11,363 bases of DNA from Flavobacterium sp. UBA807 (GCA_002296885.1 DBIH01000229.1:1-11363); one strand, 5' to 3'; numbered from the stretch's first letter, positions 1 through 8,200 are shown. Program-made: numbers and translations. The notes: generated from the sequence alone by a model not told the origin.

Positions 1-954
1 AATGATGAAATTGTTCCGTTACTTAAGGAATATTTCTTCAAACCATTCAGGGAAAAAGAAGAGAACTATTATCAGTTTGCCCACGAAGTGGATTTGGAAT
101 ATAATGACATGTTCAACTTTGCGACGGAGATTTTTACCAATCCAAATGATATTCATGAAGTTTCAAAAAAGATTACCAATCATCTTTTTGAACAGTCGAA
201 TCATCCGCACATCAAGAATGGCGAGGTTTATGTGGCGCATTTGACAAACCTTAGCATTGACAATAATGTCGTTGATGCGGTTGGTGTTTTCAAAAGTGAA
301 ATCATGTCTGATTTTATGCAGTTTGAAGAAAAAGGAAAAACGCTTCAGATGATTTTGCAACAGGGAATCAACCTGAATAAACTGGATAAAGGCTGCCTGA
401 TTTTCAATTACAAAAAAGAAGAAGGTTATAAAATCCTAACCATTGACAGCAACCGTTATGACACACGTTATTGGTTAGAGCATTTCCTTTCGGTTGATGC
501 GTTTCAAGATGAAAATTTCATGACTAAAAAGTATTTAAAATTCTGTCAGGGATTTGCCAAAGATGTTGTATTTCCTGCCGAAGACAAGAAAGAAGAAGTA
601 ATGTTCATGAACCGTTCGGTGAATTATTTTGCCAAAAACGACCAGTTTGAAGAAAGCAATTTCCTAAATGAAGTCTTAGACAATCCTGATTTGATTCCGG
701 AATTCAAAAATTATAAAGTCGACAAAGGAGAAAAATACAGCATAGAAGATGTCACTACTTTTCCAATCGCAAATAACGCAGTTTCTGATGTCAGAAAATC
801 GATTAAAAATGTAATCAACCTAGATACAAATATTCAAATCAAACTCGATTTTATCAATCCTGAAAGTGCCGAGAGATTTGTAGAAAAAGGCTGGGACGAA
901 GAAAAACAAATGTATTATTACTTAGTATATTTCAACAAAGAACAGAAATCTTAA
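1..954 (+). CDS. Nucleoid-associated protein, NdpA/YejK (37-kDa) family, 5'-truncated
   Basis: The reading frame is open from base 1 to the TAA at 952-954, so the gene starts before the window; 317 residues are visible. The family is usually about 335-350 residues, so roughly the first 20-35 are missing. Family-typical stretches are visible: KPFREKEENYYQFAHEVD followed by YNDMF near the visible N-terminus, then IKNGEVYVAHL, then a VGVFKSE strand. The C-terminal half is Lys/Glu-rich. Proteins of this family associate with the nucleoid in the cytoplasm; their exact role in Bacteroidota is not established. The internal ATG at 88 is not the true start, because conserved family sequence continues upstream of it. 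It is followed directly by an intrinsic terminator, so it ends its transcription unit. Assignment is by recognition of the family pattern, not by a search. Confidence 0.88.
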   Translation, partial: NDEIVPLLKEYFFKPFREKEENYYQFAHEVDLEYNDMFNFATEIFTNPNDIHEVSKKITNHLFEQSNHPHIKNGEVYVAHLTNLSIDNNVVDAVGVFKSEIMSDFMQFEEKGKTLQMILQQGINLNKLDKGCLIFNYKKEEGYKILTIDSNRYDTRYWLEHFLSVDAFQDENFMTKKYLKFCQGFAKDVVFPAEDKKEEVMFMNRSVNYFAKNDQFEESNFLNEVLDNPDLIPEFKNYKVDKGEKYSIEDVTTFPIANNAVSDVRKSIKNVINLDTNIQIKLDFINPESAERFVEKGWDEEKQMYYYLVYFNKEQKS

Positions 955-975
955 TGATTCAATCTTCATAAATGT

Positions 976-1008
976 AACCTCAATTGCTTTATACAATTGA
1001 GGTTTTTT
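976..1008 (+). terminator. Intrinsic terminator after the nucleoid-associated protein gene
   Basis: A perfect 11-bp stem, AACCTCAATTG (976-986) pairing with CAATTGAGGTT (994-1004), closes a 7-base loop and runs into a T tract (1003-1008). It lies 21 bases after the stop codon. The stem is symmetric, but only the + side has the T run directly after it. Confidence 0.9.
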
Positions 1009-1065
1009 ATTTCTATGTAACAAATAAAACTGGGAATTATGTAAATTACCTTTATCAAAAGCTAT

Positions 1066-1073
1066 TATATTTG
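1066..1073 (+). promoter_or_regulatory. Bacteroidetes -7 element (TATATTTG) before the barrel-protein gene
   Basis: TATATTTG matches TAnnTTTG at every fixed base. No good TTTG is seen at the usual upstream distance; the nearest match is TTAC at 1046-1049, 16 bp away. The box ends only 7 bases before the ATG at 1081, so a transcript from it would have almost no leader. Confidence 0.5.
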
Positions 1074-1080
1074 CTTTGCT

Positions 1081-2919
1081 ATGAAAATAAAATTCCTCAG
1101 TTTTATCCTGCTATTCTTCCTTGCCTGTCAGGTTTGCCACTCACAGGAAAAAAACAGCGGCAACGATTCTACTCAGGTTTACAAAAAAATTGAGGATTAT
1201 TCTAAGAAATCCAAATTCAAAAAATTTATTTACCGCTTGCTTTTTAAATCAAAAAGAAGCCAAACCGCCTTTCAGAAAAATGCCAGGAAAAAATTTTTCA
1301 TAAAAAAAACATTCGACAGGAATGAAGGCAAAATCATAAGGGAAATTAGAATTGAAAGTTTAGATCCTTTTGGCTATGCAGTTGATAATTACAAAGATCA
1401 GCCCGAAAAAGGATTTGAAAAATTTGGGAACCGCCTCCATATAAAAACCAAAAACTGGACGATTCGGAATTTACTTCTCTTCAAAAAAAATGAACCGCTG
1501 GATTCCATTGTTGCAAAAGAATCGGAGCGTTTGATCCGACGCCAGCGTTATGTTCGGGCAGTTATTATTAAACCTGTTGAAATACCTGATTCAAAAGATT
1601 CGGTTGATGTATCCGTACGCGTTTTAGATTCCTGGAGCTTGATTCCTACAGGTGCTGTTTCCGGTTCAAAAGGGAGACTTGATTTGACAGAAAGAAACTT
1701 TTTTGGTTTAGGACACGAAATTGAAAGTGATTTTTCCCGAAGATTTGCAGATGGGAAAAGAGCATTCACCGCACATTATACAATCAATAATATTAAAAAC
1801 ACCTATATAAAAACAACGCTGACTTATGACAAGGATTTTTATAATAATACAACCCGAAGTGCTAAATTAGAAAGACAGTTTTTCTCTCCGCTTACGCGAC
1901 TTGCATATGGTGTTTACTTCGAAAACCGATTTTATGTTGATTCCCTGCCGGACAATGCTAATGTCTTTGCAAATCAGGATTTCAAATTAGAGACGCAACA
2001 ATATTGGGTTGGGCACTCATTTAAAATTTTTAAGGGAAGAGACGAAGATTTCAGAAGCACAAATCTTGTCACCACTTTCGGATTTAAGAATGTTACTTAT
2101 AAAGAAAAACCATCTTTAGTCTATGACCCAACTCAATTTTTTGCTTCAGAGAAATTATACCTGACAACCATTGGCTTCAATACCAGAAAGTTCTCGGAAG
2201 ACAAATATTTGTTCAATTTCGGAACTATTGAAGACGTTCCCTATGGCAAGGTATACTCCGTAACTGGTGGAGTTCAAGAGAAAAACAATAAACGAAGGTC
2301 CTATTTTGGAGGTCGTTTTGCTTATGGCGATTACATTCCTTTTGGCTACGCTGGTTTTAATGTGGAAATGGGAAGCTTTTTTGACAAAGGCAATTCACAG
2401 GAAACAACTTTAAGAGTCGAAGCCAATTATTTTACCAATTTATTGTCGATTGGCAGCTGGAGAGTCAGACAATTTATAATGCCAACTTTGGTTGTTGGAA
2501 CTCATCGAGCACCAATCATAGCAGACAGGGTAACTATTTCTGAACAAGACGGAATAACTGGTTTTGATAATCCTCTGATTAACGGAAGCAAAAAACTCTT
2601 CACTACTTTTCAGACACAGACTTATGTACCAGGAAACTGGCACGGTTTCCATTTCAGTCCGTTTTTTAATATGACGCTCGGAATGCTTGGCAATGATAAT
2701 GACAAATTCCTGAATGATAAATTATACTCTATTTTTAGTTTAGGGGTTTTAATAAACAACGATTATTTAGTATTCAACAGTTTTCAGATATCGTTTTCAT
2801 TTTATCCGTCCATTCCTTATAAAGGCACAAATGTCTTAAGAACCAATACATTTAAAAACGATGATTTATCACTTCAGGATTTCCAAATTGGAGAGCCGAC
2901 GATAGTATCATTCAATTAA
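1081..2919 (+). CDS. Outer-membrane beta-barrel protein with one POTRA-like region (Omp85/BamA-like)
   Basis: 612 residues. Residues 1-22 form a signal peptide: Lys at 2 and 4, hydrophobic core 5-16, likely cut near HSQ. It lacks a good lipobox (FLAC), so a type I signal is favoured. Residues 23-82 are Lys-rich and low in complexity. Residues about 83-184 resemble a POTRA domain: strand KIIREIRIESLDPFG, helix about 142-156 (SIVAKESERLIRRQ), strand AVIIKPVEI, then VDVSVRVLDSWSLIP. From about 190 the sequence alternates short amphipathic strands with loops rich in Asn, Gly, Tyr and Phe, and contains NFFGLGHE, a phrase typical of Omp85-type barrels. One POTRA instead of five, and the length, exclude BamA. 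It is likely an outer-membrane transporter or surface factor; the substrate is unknown. The ATG at 1081 starts the signal peptide directly and the next in-frame Met is far downstream. It has its own candidate promoter and sits alone between a terminator and a 136-bp gap. Confidence 0.8.
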   Translation: MKIKFLSFILLFFLACQVCHSQEKNSGNDSTQVYKKIEDYSKKSKFKKFIYRLLFKSKRSQTAFQKNARKKFFIKKTFDRNEGKIIREIRIESLDPFGYAVDNYKDQPEKGFEKFGNRLHIKTKNWTIRNLLLFKKNEPLDSIVAKESERLIRRQRYVRAVIIKPVEIPDSKDSVDVSVRVLDSWSLIPTGAVSGSKGRLDLTERNFFGLGHEIESDFSRRFADGKRAFTAHYTINNIKNTYIKTTLTYDKDFYNNTTRSAKLERQFFSPLTRLAYGVYFENRFYVDSLPDNANVFANQDFKLETQQYWVGHSFKIFKGRDEDFRSTNLVTTFGFKNVTYKEKPSLVYDPTQFFASEKLYLTTIGFNTRKFSEDKYLFNFGTIEDVPYGKVYSVTGGVQEKNNKRRSYFGGRFAYGDYIPFGYAGFNVEMGSFFDKGNSQETTLRVEANYFTNLLSIGSWRVRQFIMPTLVVGTHRAPIIADRVTISEQDGITGFDNPLINGSKKLFTTFQTQTYVPGNWHGFHFSPFFNMTLGMLGNDNDKFLNDKLYSIFSLGVLINNDYLVFNSFQISFSFYPSIPYKGTNVLRTNTFKNDDLSLQDFQIGEPTIVSFN

Positions 2920-2983
2920 AAATCAGCTATTTGTCTTTTATTTTTTGTAAGTATAAAACACTAAAAATCACTTAAATAGTGCA

Positions 2984-3014
2984 TTTCAACGATTATTTTT
3001 TGACTTTCAACGAT
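2984..3014 (+). repeat. 10-bp direct repeat TTTCAACGAT x2, possible operator
   Basis: TTTCAACGAT occurs at 2984-2993 and again at 3005-3014. The start-to-start distance is 21 bp, about two helical turns. The two copies flank the -33-type TTTG at 2999-3002, which is where an activator or repressor could act. No regulator gene is seen in the window. The rest of the 2920-3055 gap is AT-rich with no clear terminator for the upstream gene. Confidence 0.5.
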
Positions 3015-3029
3015 ATAATAGTAAATTTA
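2999..3029 (+). promoter_or_regulatory. Bacteroidetes-type promoter TTTG-N19-TAAATTTA
   Basis: TTTG at 2999-3002 is followed by a 19-bp spacer and TAAATTTA at 3022-3029, which differs from TAnnTTTG only in the last base. The spacing is the expected one. Transcription would start around 3034-3036, giving about 20 bases of leader before the ATG at 3056. It could also drive the ABC genes, since no other convincing promoter lies before them. Confidence 0.6.
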
Positions 3030-3055
3030 TTGTAACAAAACCAACTCCTTATCCT

Positions 3056-3319
3056 ATGAAAACAAATTACTTAACTGATGGAATAGTAAAAAAAAACTAT
3101 TTCTGTTATTTATTAGGGCATCGTTTTGTGGAAACAAAAAAAGTGAATGCCCATTTTAGCGAATTTGAATGTACTACATGCAAAATGCAGGCGACAAATG
3201 ACTCGAGGAATAAGAAAATCGCTTTGACATCTGAACTGAAAGATATCAATGAAACCTTGTTTTATATCAATCTGAAAAAACAATTTATCTCAAAATTTTA
3301 TTTTAGAAAAAAGGAGTAG
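3056..3319 (+). CDS. Small hypothetical protein with a Cys/His metal-site pattern
   Basis: 87 residues, no signal peptide and no membrane segment, so cytoplasmic. Cys17 (in FCYLLGHRF), His22, Cys39 and Cys42 (CTTC) form a C-x4-H-x16-C-x2-C arrangement that could hold a structural zinc. This resembles the layout of small C..GH...CxxC proteins such as those called DUF1660, but I am not certain of the family. The C-terminal half (about 50-87) is charged and probably helical and contains no further Cys. A well-spaced promoter precedes it, and the TTG-started ABC ATPase gene follows 50 bp later, so co-transcription is possible. The coding signal is good for a short ORF: ATG after a plausible leader, compositionally like its neighbours. 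Function unknown. Confidence 0.72.
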   Translation: MKTNYLTDGIVKKNYFCYLLGHRFVETKKVNAHFSEFECTTCKMQATNDSRNKKIALTSELKDINETLFYINLKKQFISKFYFRKKE

Positions 3320-3369
3320 TAACAAAATAAAGTTTTAATCGTCCTACTTGAAACTTTAAAACCAACCCT

Positions 3370-4266
3370 TTGAAATCCACTATTCTTTCAATTAAAAATC
3401 TTCATAAACGTTATGGCAAAATCCATGCAGTAAATAACGTTTCCCTCGAAATACAAAAAGGCAATGTTTACGGAATATTAGGTCCGAATGGATCCGGGAA
3501 ATCCACAACACTCGGAATTGTACTGAATGTTGTCAATAAAACTTCGGGCGAATACAGTTGGTTTGACGGAACAATGCAGACTCACGATGCACTGAAAAAA
3601 GTCGGTGCCATTATTGAACGCCCAAACTTTTATCCTTATATGACTGCCAAAGAAAATTTGGAATTGGTTTGTAAAATTAAAAACATAAATTATTCTAAAG
3701 TAAATGAAAAGCTTGAAATTGTTGGACTCATAGACAGAAAAGACAGCAAATTCAAAACCTTTTCTCTTGGAATGAAACAACGTCTTGCCATTGCTTCGGC
3801 ACTTTTAAATGACCCTGAAATCTTAATTCTCGATGAACCAACCAATGGTTTAGACCCACAAGGCATCCATCAGATTCGCGATATTATCCGTTTGATTGCA
3901 TCACAAGGAACAACTATTCTTTTGGCTTCGCATTTATTAGATGAAGTAGAAAAAGTATGCAGTCATGTACTTGTGCTTCGTTTTGGCGAAATCTTATATA
4001 GCGGAACGGTTGACGGTATGAGCAATCAAAGTGGCTTTTTCGAATTGCAGGCGGACAATAATTCAAAACTAATGGAAATACTTAAAAGCCATCCTGAAGT
4101 TGAAAAAATTTCAGAAACAGAAGGAAGGATTATTGTTCATTTCAAAACTCAATTTGACGCTTCTCTTTTGAATAGATATATAGCTGAAAAAGGAATTTAC
4201 CTCAATCATCTGGTTTATAAAAAAATGAGTCTTGAAGAGCAATTCTTAGAATTAACTAATAAATAA
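3370..4266 (+). CDS. ABC transporter ATP-binding protein, BcrA-type
   Basis: 298 residues. Visible motifs: Walker A GPNGSGKST at 38-46; signature FSLGMKQRL at 131-139; Walker B ILILDEP at 151-157; D-loop NGLDP at 159-163; H-loop His188 in LLASH. Where most ABC proteins have a Q-loop this one has IIERPNFYP, with Glu83 in the Gln position, the E-loop form known from bacitracin and lantibiotic exporters (BcrA, LanF). All residues needed for ATP hydrolysis are present. Residues after about 215 form a C-terminal extension usual in this subfamily. The start is TTG: an in-frame stop at 3349-3351 blocks any earlier start, and the first in-frame ATG (codon 69) lies beyond Walker A. It should drive the permease encoded 11 bp downstream. 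The substrate cannot be told from the sequence; peptide antibiotic or lipid-type export is the family precedent. Confidence 0.93.
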   Translation: MKSTILSIKNLHKRYGKIHAVNNVSLEIQKGNVYGILGPNGSGKSTTLGIVLNVVNKTSGEYSWFDGTMQTHDALKKVGAIIERPNFYPYMTAKENLELVCKIKNINYSKVNEKLEIVGLIDRKDSKFKTFSLGMKQRLAIASALLNDPEILILDEPTNGLDPQGIHQIRDIIRLIASQGTTILLASHLLDEVEKVCSHVLVLRFGEILYSGTVDGMSNQSGFFELQADNNSKLMEILKSHPEVEKISETEGRIIVHFKTQFDASLLNRYIAEKGIYLNHLVYKKMSLEEQFLELTNK

Positions 4267-4277
4267 AAGCCCAAATC

Positions 4278-5117
4278 ATGAAAAGATTACTCGCCATAGA
4301 ATTGCAGAAAATCTGGAAAAACCGAGCCAGTAGGATTCTGACATTAACGTATTTCATATTGCTTACCTGCTTATCATTGATTGCTTCAATTAAGTTTGAT
4401 ATTGGTCCAATCCACATCAGGCTGGCTGACCAGGGCATTTTTAATTTCCCTTTTATTTGGCATTTTAATACCTATGTTGCCGCTTTGCTAAAAATATTCC
4501 TGGCAGTTGTAATTGTTTCAATGATGGCAAATGAATATAGTTATGGCACACTCAAACAAAACCTTATAGACGGAATGAGCAAAAAAGAATTTGTGTTATC
4601 CAAATTTTTAACCGTAGTGTTTTTTGCTTTTGTTTCAACTGTCTTTGTATTTATTATGTCTCTGATTTTGGGCTTAAATTTTTCATCCTACACTGAGTTT
4701 GGAATTATTTTTTCAGATTTGCAGTATCTGCTTGCTTACTTTGTTAAACTGATTGGATTTTTCTCATTCTGTCTGTTCCTTGGTGTATTAATCAAACGTT
4801 CTGCTTTTGCCATCGGATTCCTGTTCGTTTGGTTCTTAGGAGAAAATATTTCACATGCTATTATCAAATATAATTTCTATAATGGAGTAACTCCAAACCT
4901 TGATAAATTTTACAGCTATATGCCACTGGAATCAATGTCTAATCTAATCATAGAACCCGGCAGCAGATTGAACGCTGTTAAAACTATTGGTAAACAGATT
5001 GGCGTGGATGGCATGAAGGATTATAGTGTCCATTTTTCAACGGTTTCTGTTGTATTGTGTTGGACTGCTTTGTTCATTTTCTTATCCTATAAAATCATTC
5101 AGAAAAGAGATTTATAG
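4278..5117 (+). CDS. ABC-2 type permease, partner of the BcrA-type ATPase
   Basis: 279 residues, inner membrane. Six hydrophobic segments are visible at about 18-38, 65-84, 108-132, 149-171, 176-195 and 253-273. The cytoplasmic stretch between segments 2 and 3 (NEYSYGTLKQNLIDG, then SKKEFVLSKF) is the hallmark of ABC-2 permeases that pair with BcrA-type ATPases. The long stretch between segments 5 and 6 (about 196-252), with YSYMPLESMSN, probably lies outside the membrane. It starts 11 bp after the ATPase stop codon, so the two are almost certainly translated from one transcript. Only one permease gene is present, so the membrane part may be a homodimer. The unit ends at a long AT-rich hairpin. 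Substrate unknown. Confidence 0.9.
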   Translation: MKRLLAIELQKIWKNRASRILTLTYFILLTCLSLIASIKFDIGPIHIRLADQGIFNFPFIWHFNTYVAALLKIFLAVVIVSMMANEYSYGTLKQNLIDGMSKKEFVLSKFLTVVFFAFVSTVFVFIMSLILGLNFSSYTEFGIIFSDLQYLLAYFVKLIGFFSFCLFLGVLIKRSAFAIGFLFVWFLGENISHAIIKYNFYNGVTPNLDKFYSYMPLESMSNLIIEPGSRLNAVKTIGKQIGVDGMKDYSVHFSTVSVVLCWTALFIFLSYKIIQKRDL

Positions 5118-5140
5118 TTCAATCATCGATCAAATCCTTA

Positions 5141-5179
5141 AAGAAAACATAAATAGACTGGTTCTTTTTATGTTTTCTT
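5141..5179 (+). terminator. Long AT-rich hairpin after the ABC permease gene, probable terminator
   Basis: AAGAAAACATAAA (5141-5153) pairs perfectly with TTTATGTTTTCTT (5167-5179), a 13-bp stem over a 13-base loop that can add AGA/TCT pairing. The 3' arm is U-rich, but no clean T run follows it, so termination could be partial. It lies 23 bases after the permease stop. Confidence 0.6.
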
Positions 5180-5180
5180 A

Positions 5181-5197
5181 TTTATTTGCTAATTTTA
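5181..5197 (+). promoter_or_regulatory. Candidate -7 elements before the large secreted protein gene
   Basis: Two overlapping near-matches to TAnnTTTG are seen: TTTATTTG (5181-5188) and TAATTTTA (5190-5197), each with one mismatch. The second has TTTA at 5167-5170 with a 19-bp spacer, but would give a transcript starting almost at the ATG (5202). The first gives a leader of about 7-9 bases but has no good -33 box. A 14-bp near-palindrome TGCTAATTTTAGCA (5187-5200) overlaps both. Confidence 0.35.
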
Positions 5198-5201
5198 GCA
5201 G

Positions 5202-8200
5202 ATGAAAAAGAAGTTATTTTTTTTACTTTTTATTGTATTTTATTCGTTGAATTGTTTCTCGCAATTCAGTAAAACTCATTACATTCCGCCTTTGTCAAAC
5301 AGTGATGCCCAACCAATAGGCAATCAGTATTTATACATTTCCACACCTAGTGTAACTCCGGTAAATTTTGCATTAAAAGAGATTGGTGGAAATACAATCA
5401 ACGCCACAGTTTCAAGGGACACTCCTTTTGTATATGATACAACAAGCGGAACCCCTAATCAGTTATTTATAGATCAGTCTTCGGTCAATTCAATATTCTC
5501 GAATAAAGGATATATCGTCGAGGCCGATGATGTTGTGTATGTTACAGTAAGGGTTGATACAGCGAATACAAATCAGGCAAGTGAAATTGTTTCTAAAGGT
5601 CTTGCCGCACTTGGAACCAATTTCAGGATTGGTGCATTTCTCAATACATTAGCAACAAGTTATTCTGATGCCCATTATACTTTCGTATCAATTCTTGCAA
5701 CTGAAAGCAACACTACTGTTAATTTCAGTAATATTAAACCTAATGCTGTATTGACAAATAATGCTGCAGTCGGGAATACTCCTCCAAGTATCATCCTAAA
5801 TAGCGGGGAAAGTTTCGTTATGGCAGTACAGGGTCCGACGGCTGCAAACAGGGATGCACTTATCGGAGCTTTGGTAAGTTCAGACAAACCTATTGTCGTT
5901 AATTGTGGTTCAGCTGCGGGAACTAATGGAGAATTGGGAAATCTGGATTTTGGTTTTGACCAGATTGTATCGGCCGAAAGAACCGGGTCTGATTATATTT
6001 TTATCAAAAATACAGGGCAGAATAATGTTGAAAGAGTCCTCTTGATTGCCCATGAAGATAATACCGATATTTTTTTAAATGGAAATACTACCGCAAGTTA
6101 CTCTTTAAATGCTGGTCAATATGTAGCATTGCTTGGTTCTGATTTTGATGCTAATGGAATTCTTTTCGTTCACTGTGCAGATCATTCAAATAATACAATC
6201 GAAAAAAAAGTATTTGCCTATCAAAGTGTGGGGCTTTTAAATAACCAGCCTAATCAGACACAGGCTAATCAGGAAATGTTTTTTGTGCCTCCATTAAGTT
6301 GCCAAACCCCAAAAGAAATCAATAATATTCCTTTTATAGAATCACTTGGTTCAAGAATATTTGACGGAAGGGTGACAATTACAACCAAAACCGGTTCTAA
6401 TTTAAATTTTATTATTAATGCTGTTCCCTATACCTTGGCATCACTTCCTCTAATCGGTATTAATGTTGTTGGTCCTACAACAGTTACCGGAAATGCTAAT
6501 TACGTTTGTTACACCTTAACTGGTCTTACGGGCAATATTTCTGTTTTTTCAACAAGCGAACTGTATTTGGCAGCTTATGGCAGTAATGGTGCGGCGACTT
6601 TTGGAGGATATTATTCCGGATTTACTTTCAAGCCGCAGATTATTTTTCAACCCTTAGCTACTACACAGGCAAACTGTATTCCCAATGTAGAATTAAGAGT
6701 AAGTTCTCTTAGTGGTTTCGATACTTTCCAATGGTATCTGAACAATAATCCTATAATAGGCGCAACTTCAAGTACCTATACACCATTGTCACCCGGAAAT
6801 TATTTTGTTTCAGCAACATTGCTTGCCTGTACCCTGACTATCCCTTCTGATAATATTCCTGTCAGCTCCTGTCCTACTGATGCTGACAATGACAGCATAA
6901 ATGACAACATCGACCTTGATAATGACAATGATGGTATTACAAACTGCACAGAATCCTATGGGGATAAAAATTTCAATCTGACAACCACAAGCACGGGAAC
7001 AATTGCTGCAGGCAATTACTCTAATCCATACACCGGAGCAATTTCCTTTTCCGGTTCCGGAACTCCATCGGCGACACCAATCGTTGGTGACAGTAATGGA
7101 AACTTCGTTACAGAAGCAGCGGTTGGAAAGAACAATTCTGTTACTTATACCGTAGCCAATTTTACCAAACCAATATCACTAAAACTTGAATATGCTTCTG
7201 TTGCTAACGCGACTGACTTATTTACTTCCTCAACAGAAATAAAAATAACATGCCCTGTAAATAAAACATTGACCATTCTTAATCCGTCAAATCAATTATT
7301 GATCGACACCAATTATGATGGGATTTATGAAAGCGGTGTAACCGAATTTTCATCCTTTGAGATAAGATTCAGATTAAATGGTGCCGTTTCCTTACCCGCA
7401 GGAACTGGAAATTTTTCTATAAAAGGACATTTAATAAACTCAATTACAATAACCAATACCAATCTTTCGGATACAGATAAAAGCAGAGTTGCTTTGCGAT
7501 TGATTGCTACCTGCGTTCCTATAGATACTGACGGCGATGGTGTTGATGACCAAAATGATTATGATAGTGACAACGATTCAATTCCTGATATTTTTGAAGC
7601 AAACGGACAAAGCAGCGTAACACTTTCCCATGTTGACGCAAATGGTGACGGAATTGACGATATGTTTGGCACAGGACTCACACCAATTGATACAGACAAT
7701 GACACCCATCCAAATTATTTGGATTTGGATTCTGATAATGACGGAATACACGATTTGGATGAAGCCGGTTTTGGAGTCACAGACACAAATAGTGATGGAA
7801 TTGTTGACGGTACTAATTTTGGCACCAACGGATTATTGAATTCATTGGAAACTTCACCGGACAGTGGAATCATAAAATCAATTTATATACTGTCAGATAC
7901 TGATGGCGACGGAAATTATAACGGAATAGAATTGGATAGCGATAACGATTTATGTAATGATGTTATTGAGGCGGGTTATTTAGACAGTAATCTCGATGGA
8001 ATATTAGGCGGAATAACACCTCCGACGGTAAATGCAAACGGAATCGTAACAAGTGGTGTCGGTTACGGAAATCCAAATCCCGATTATATCACTGCTGCAC
8101 CAATAGTAATCAATACACAACCTCAAAGTGCCTCAGCTTGTGAGTTGCAAAGTGTTACCTTTACGATAAGTACCAATCCAATAAATTCCTATCAATGGCA

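Noticed and set aside
1120..1140. Lipoprotein signal in the barrel protein (Cys16 after FLA)
   Set aside because: The residues before Cys16 fit a lipobox poorly and a second Cys plus HSQ follow at the usual type I cleavage position; outer-membrane barrels of this kind normally use a type I signal.
984..1193. 69-codon + strand ORF across the terminator and into the barrel gene
   Set aside because: It runs through the terminator stem and overlaps the signal-peptide region of the real gene in another frame.
2969..2981. CACT-N5-AGTG inverted repeat as terminator of the barrel gene
   Set aside because: The stem is only 4 bp and no T run follows; T-rich sequence near 2930-2946 has no stem before it.
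3478..3780. 100-codon - strand ORF opposite the ABC ATPase
   Set aside because: It covers the Walker A to signature region of a clear ATPase in the opposite direction and shows no motif.
7630..7839. 69-codon + strand ORF within the Asp-rich repeats
   Set aside because: The repeated GAT/GAC codons read in another frame give an artificial Ile/Met-rich product.
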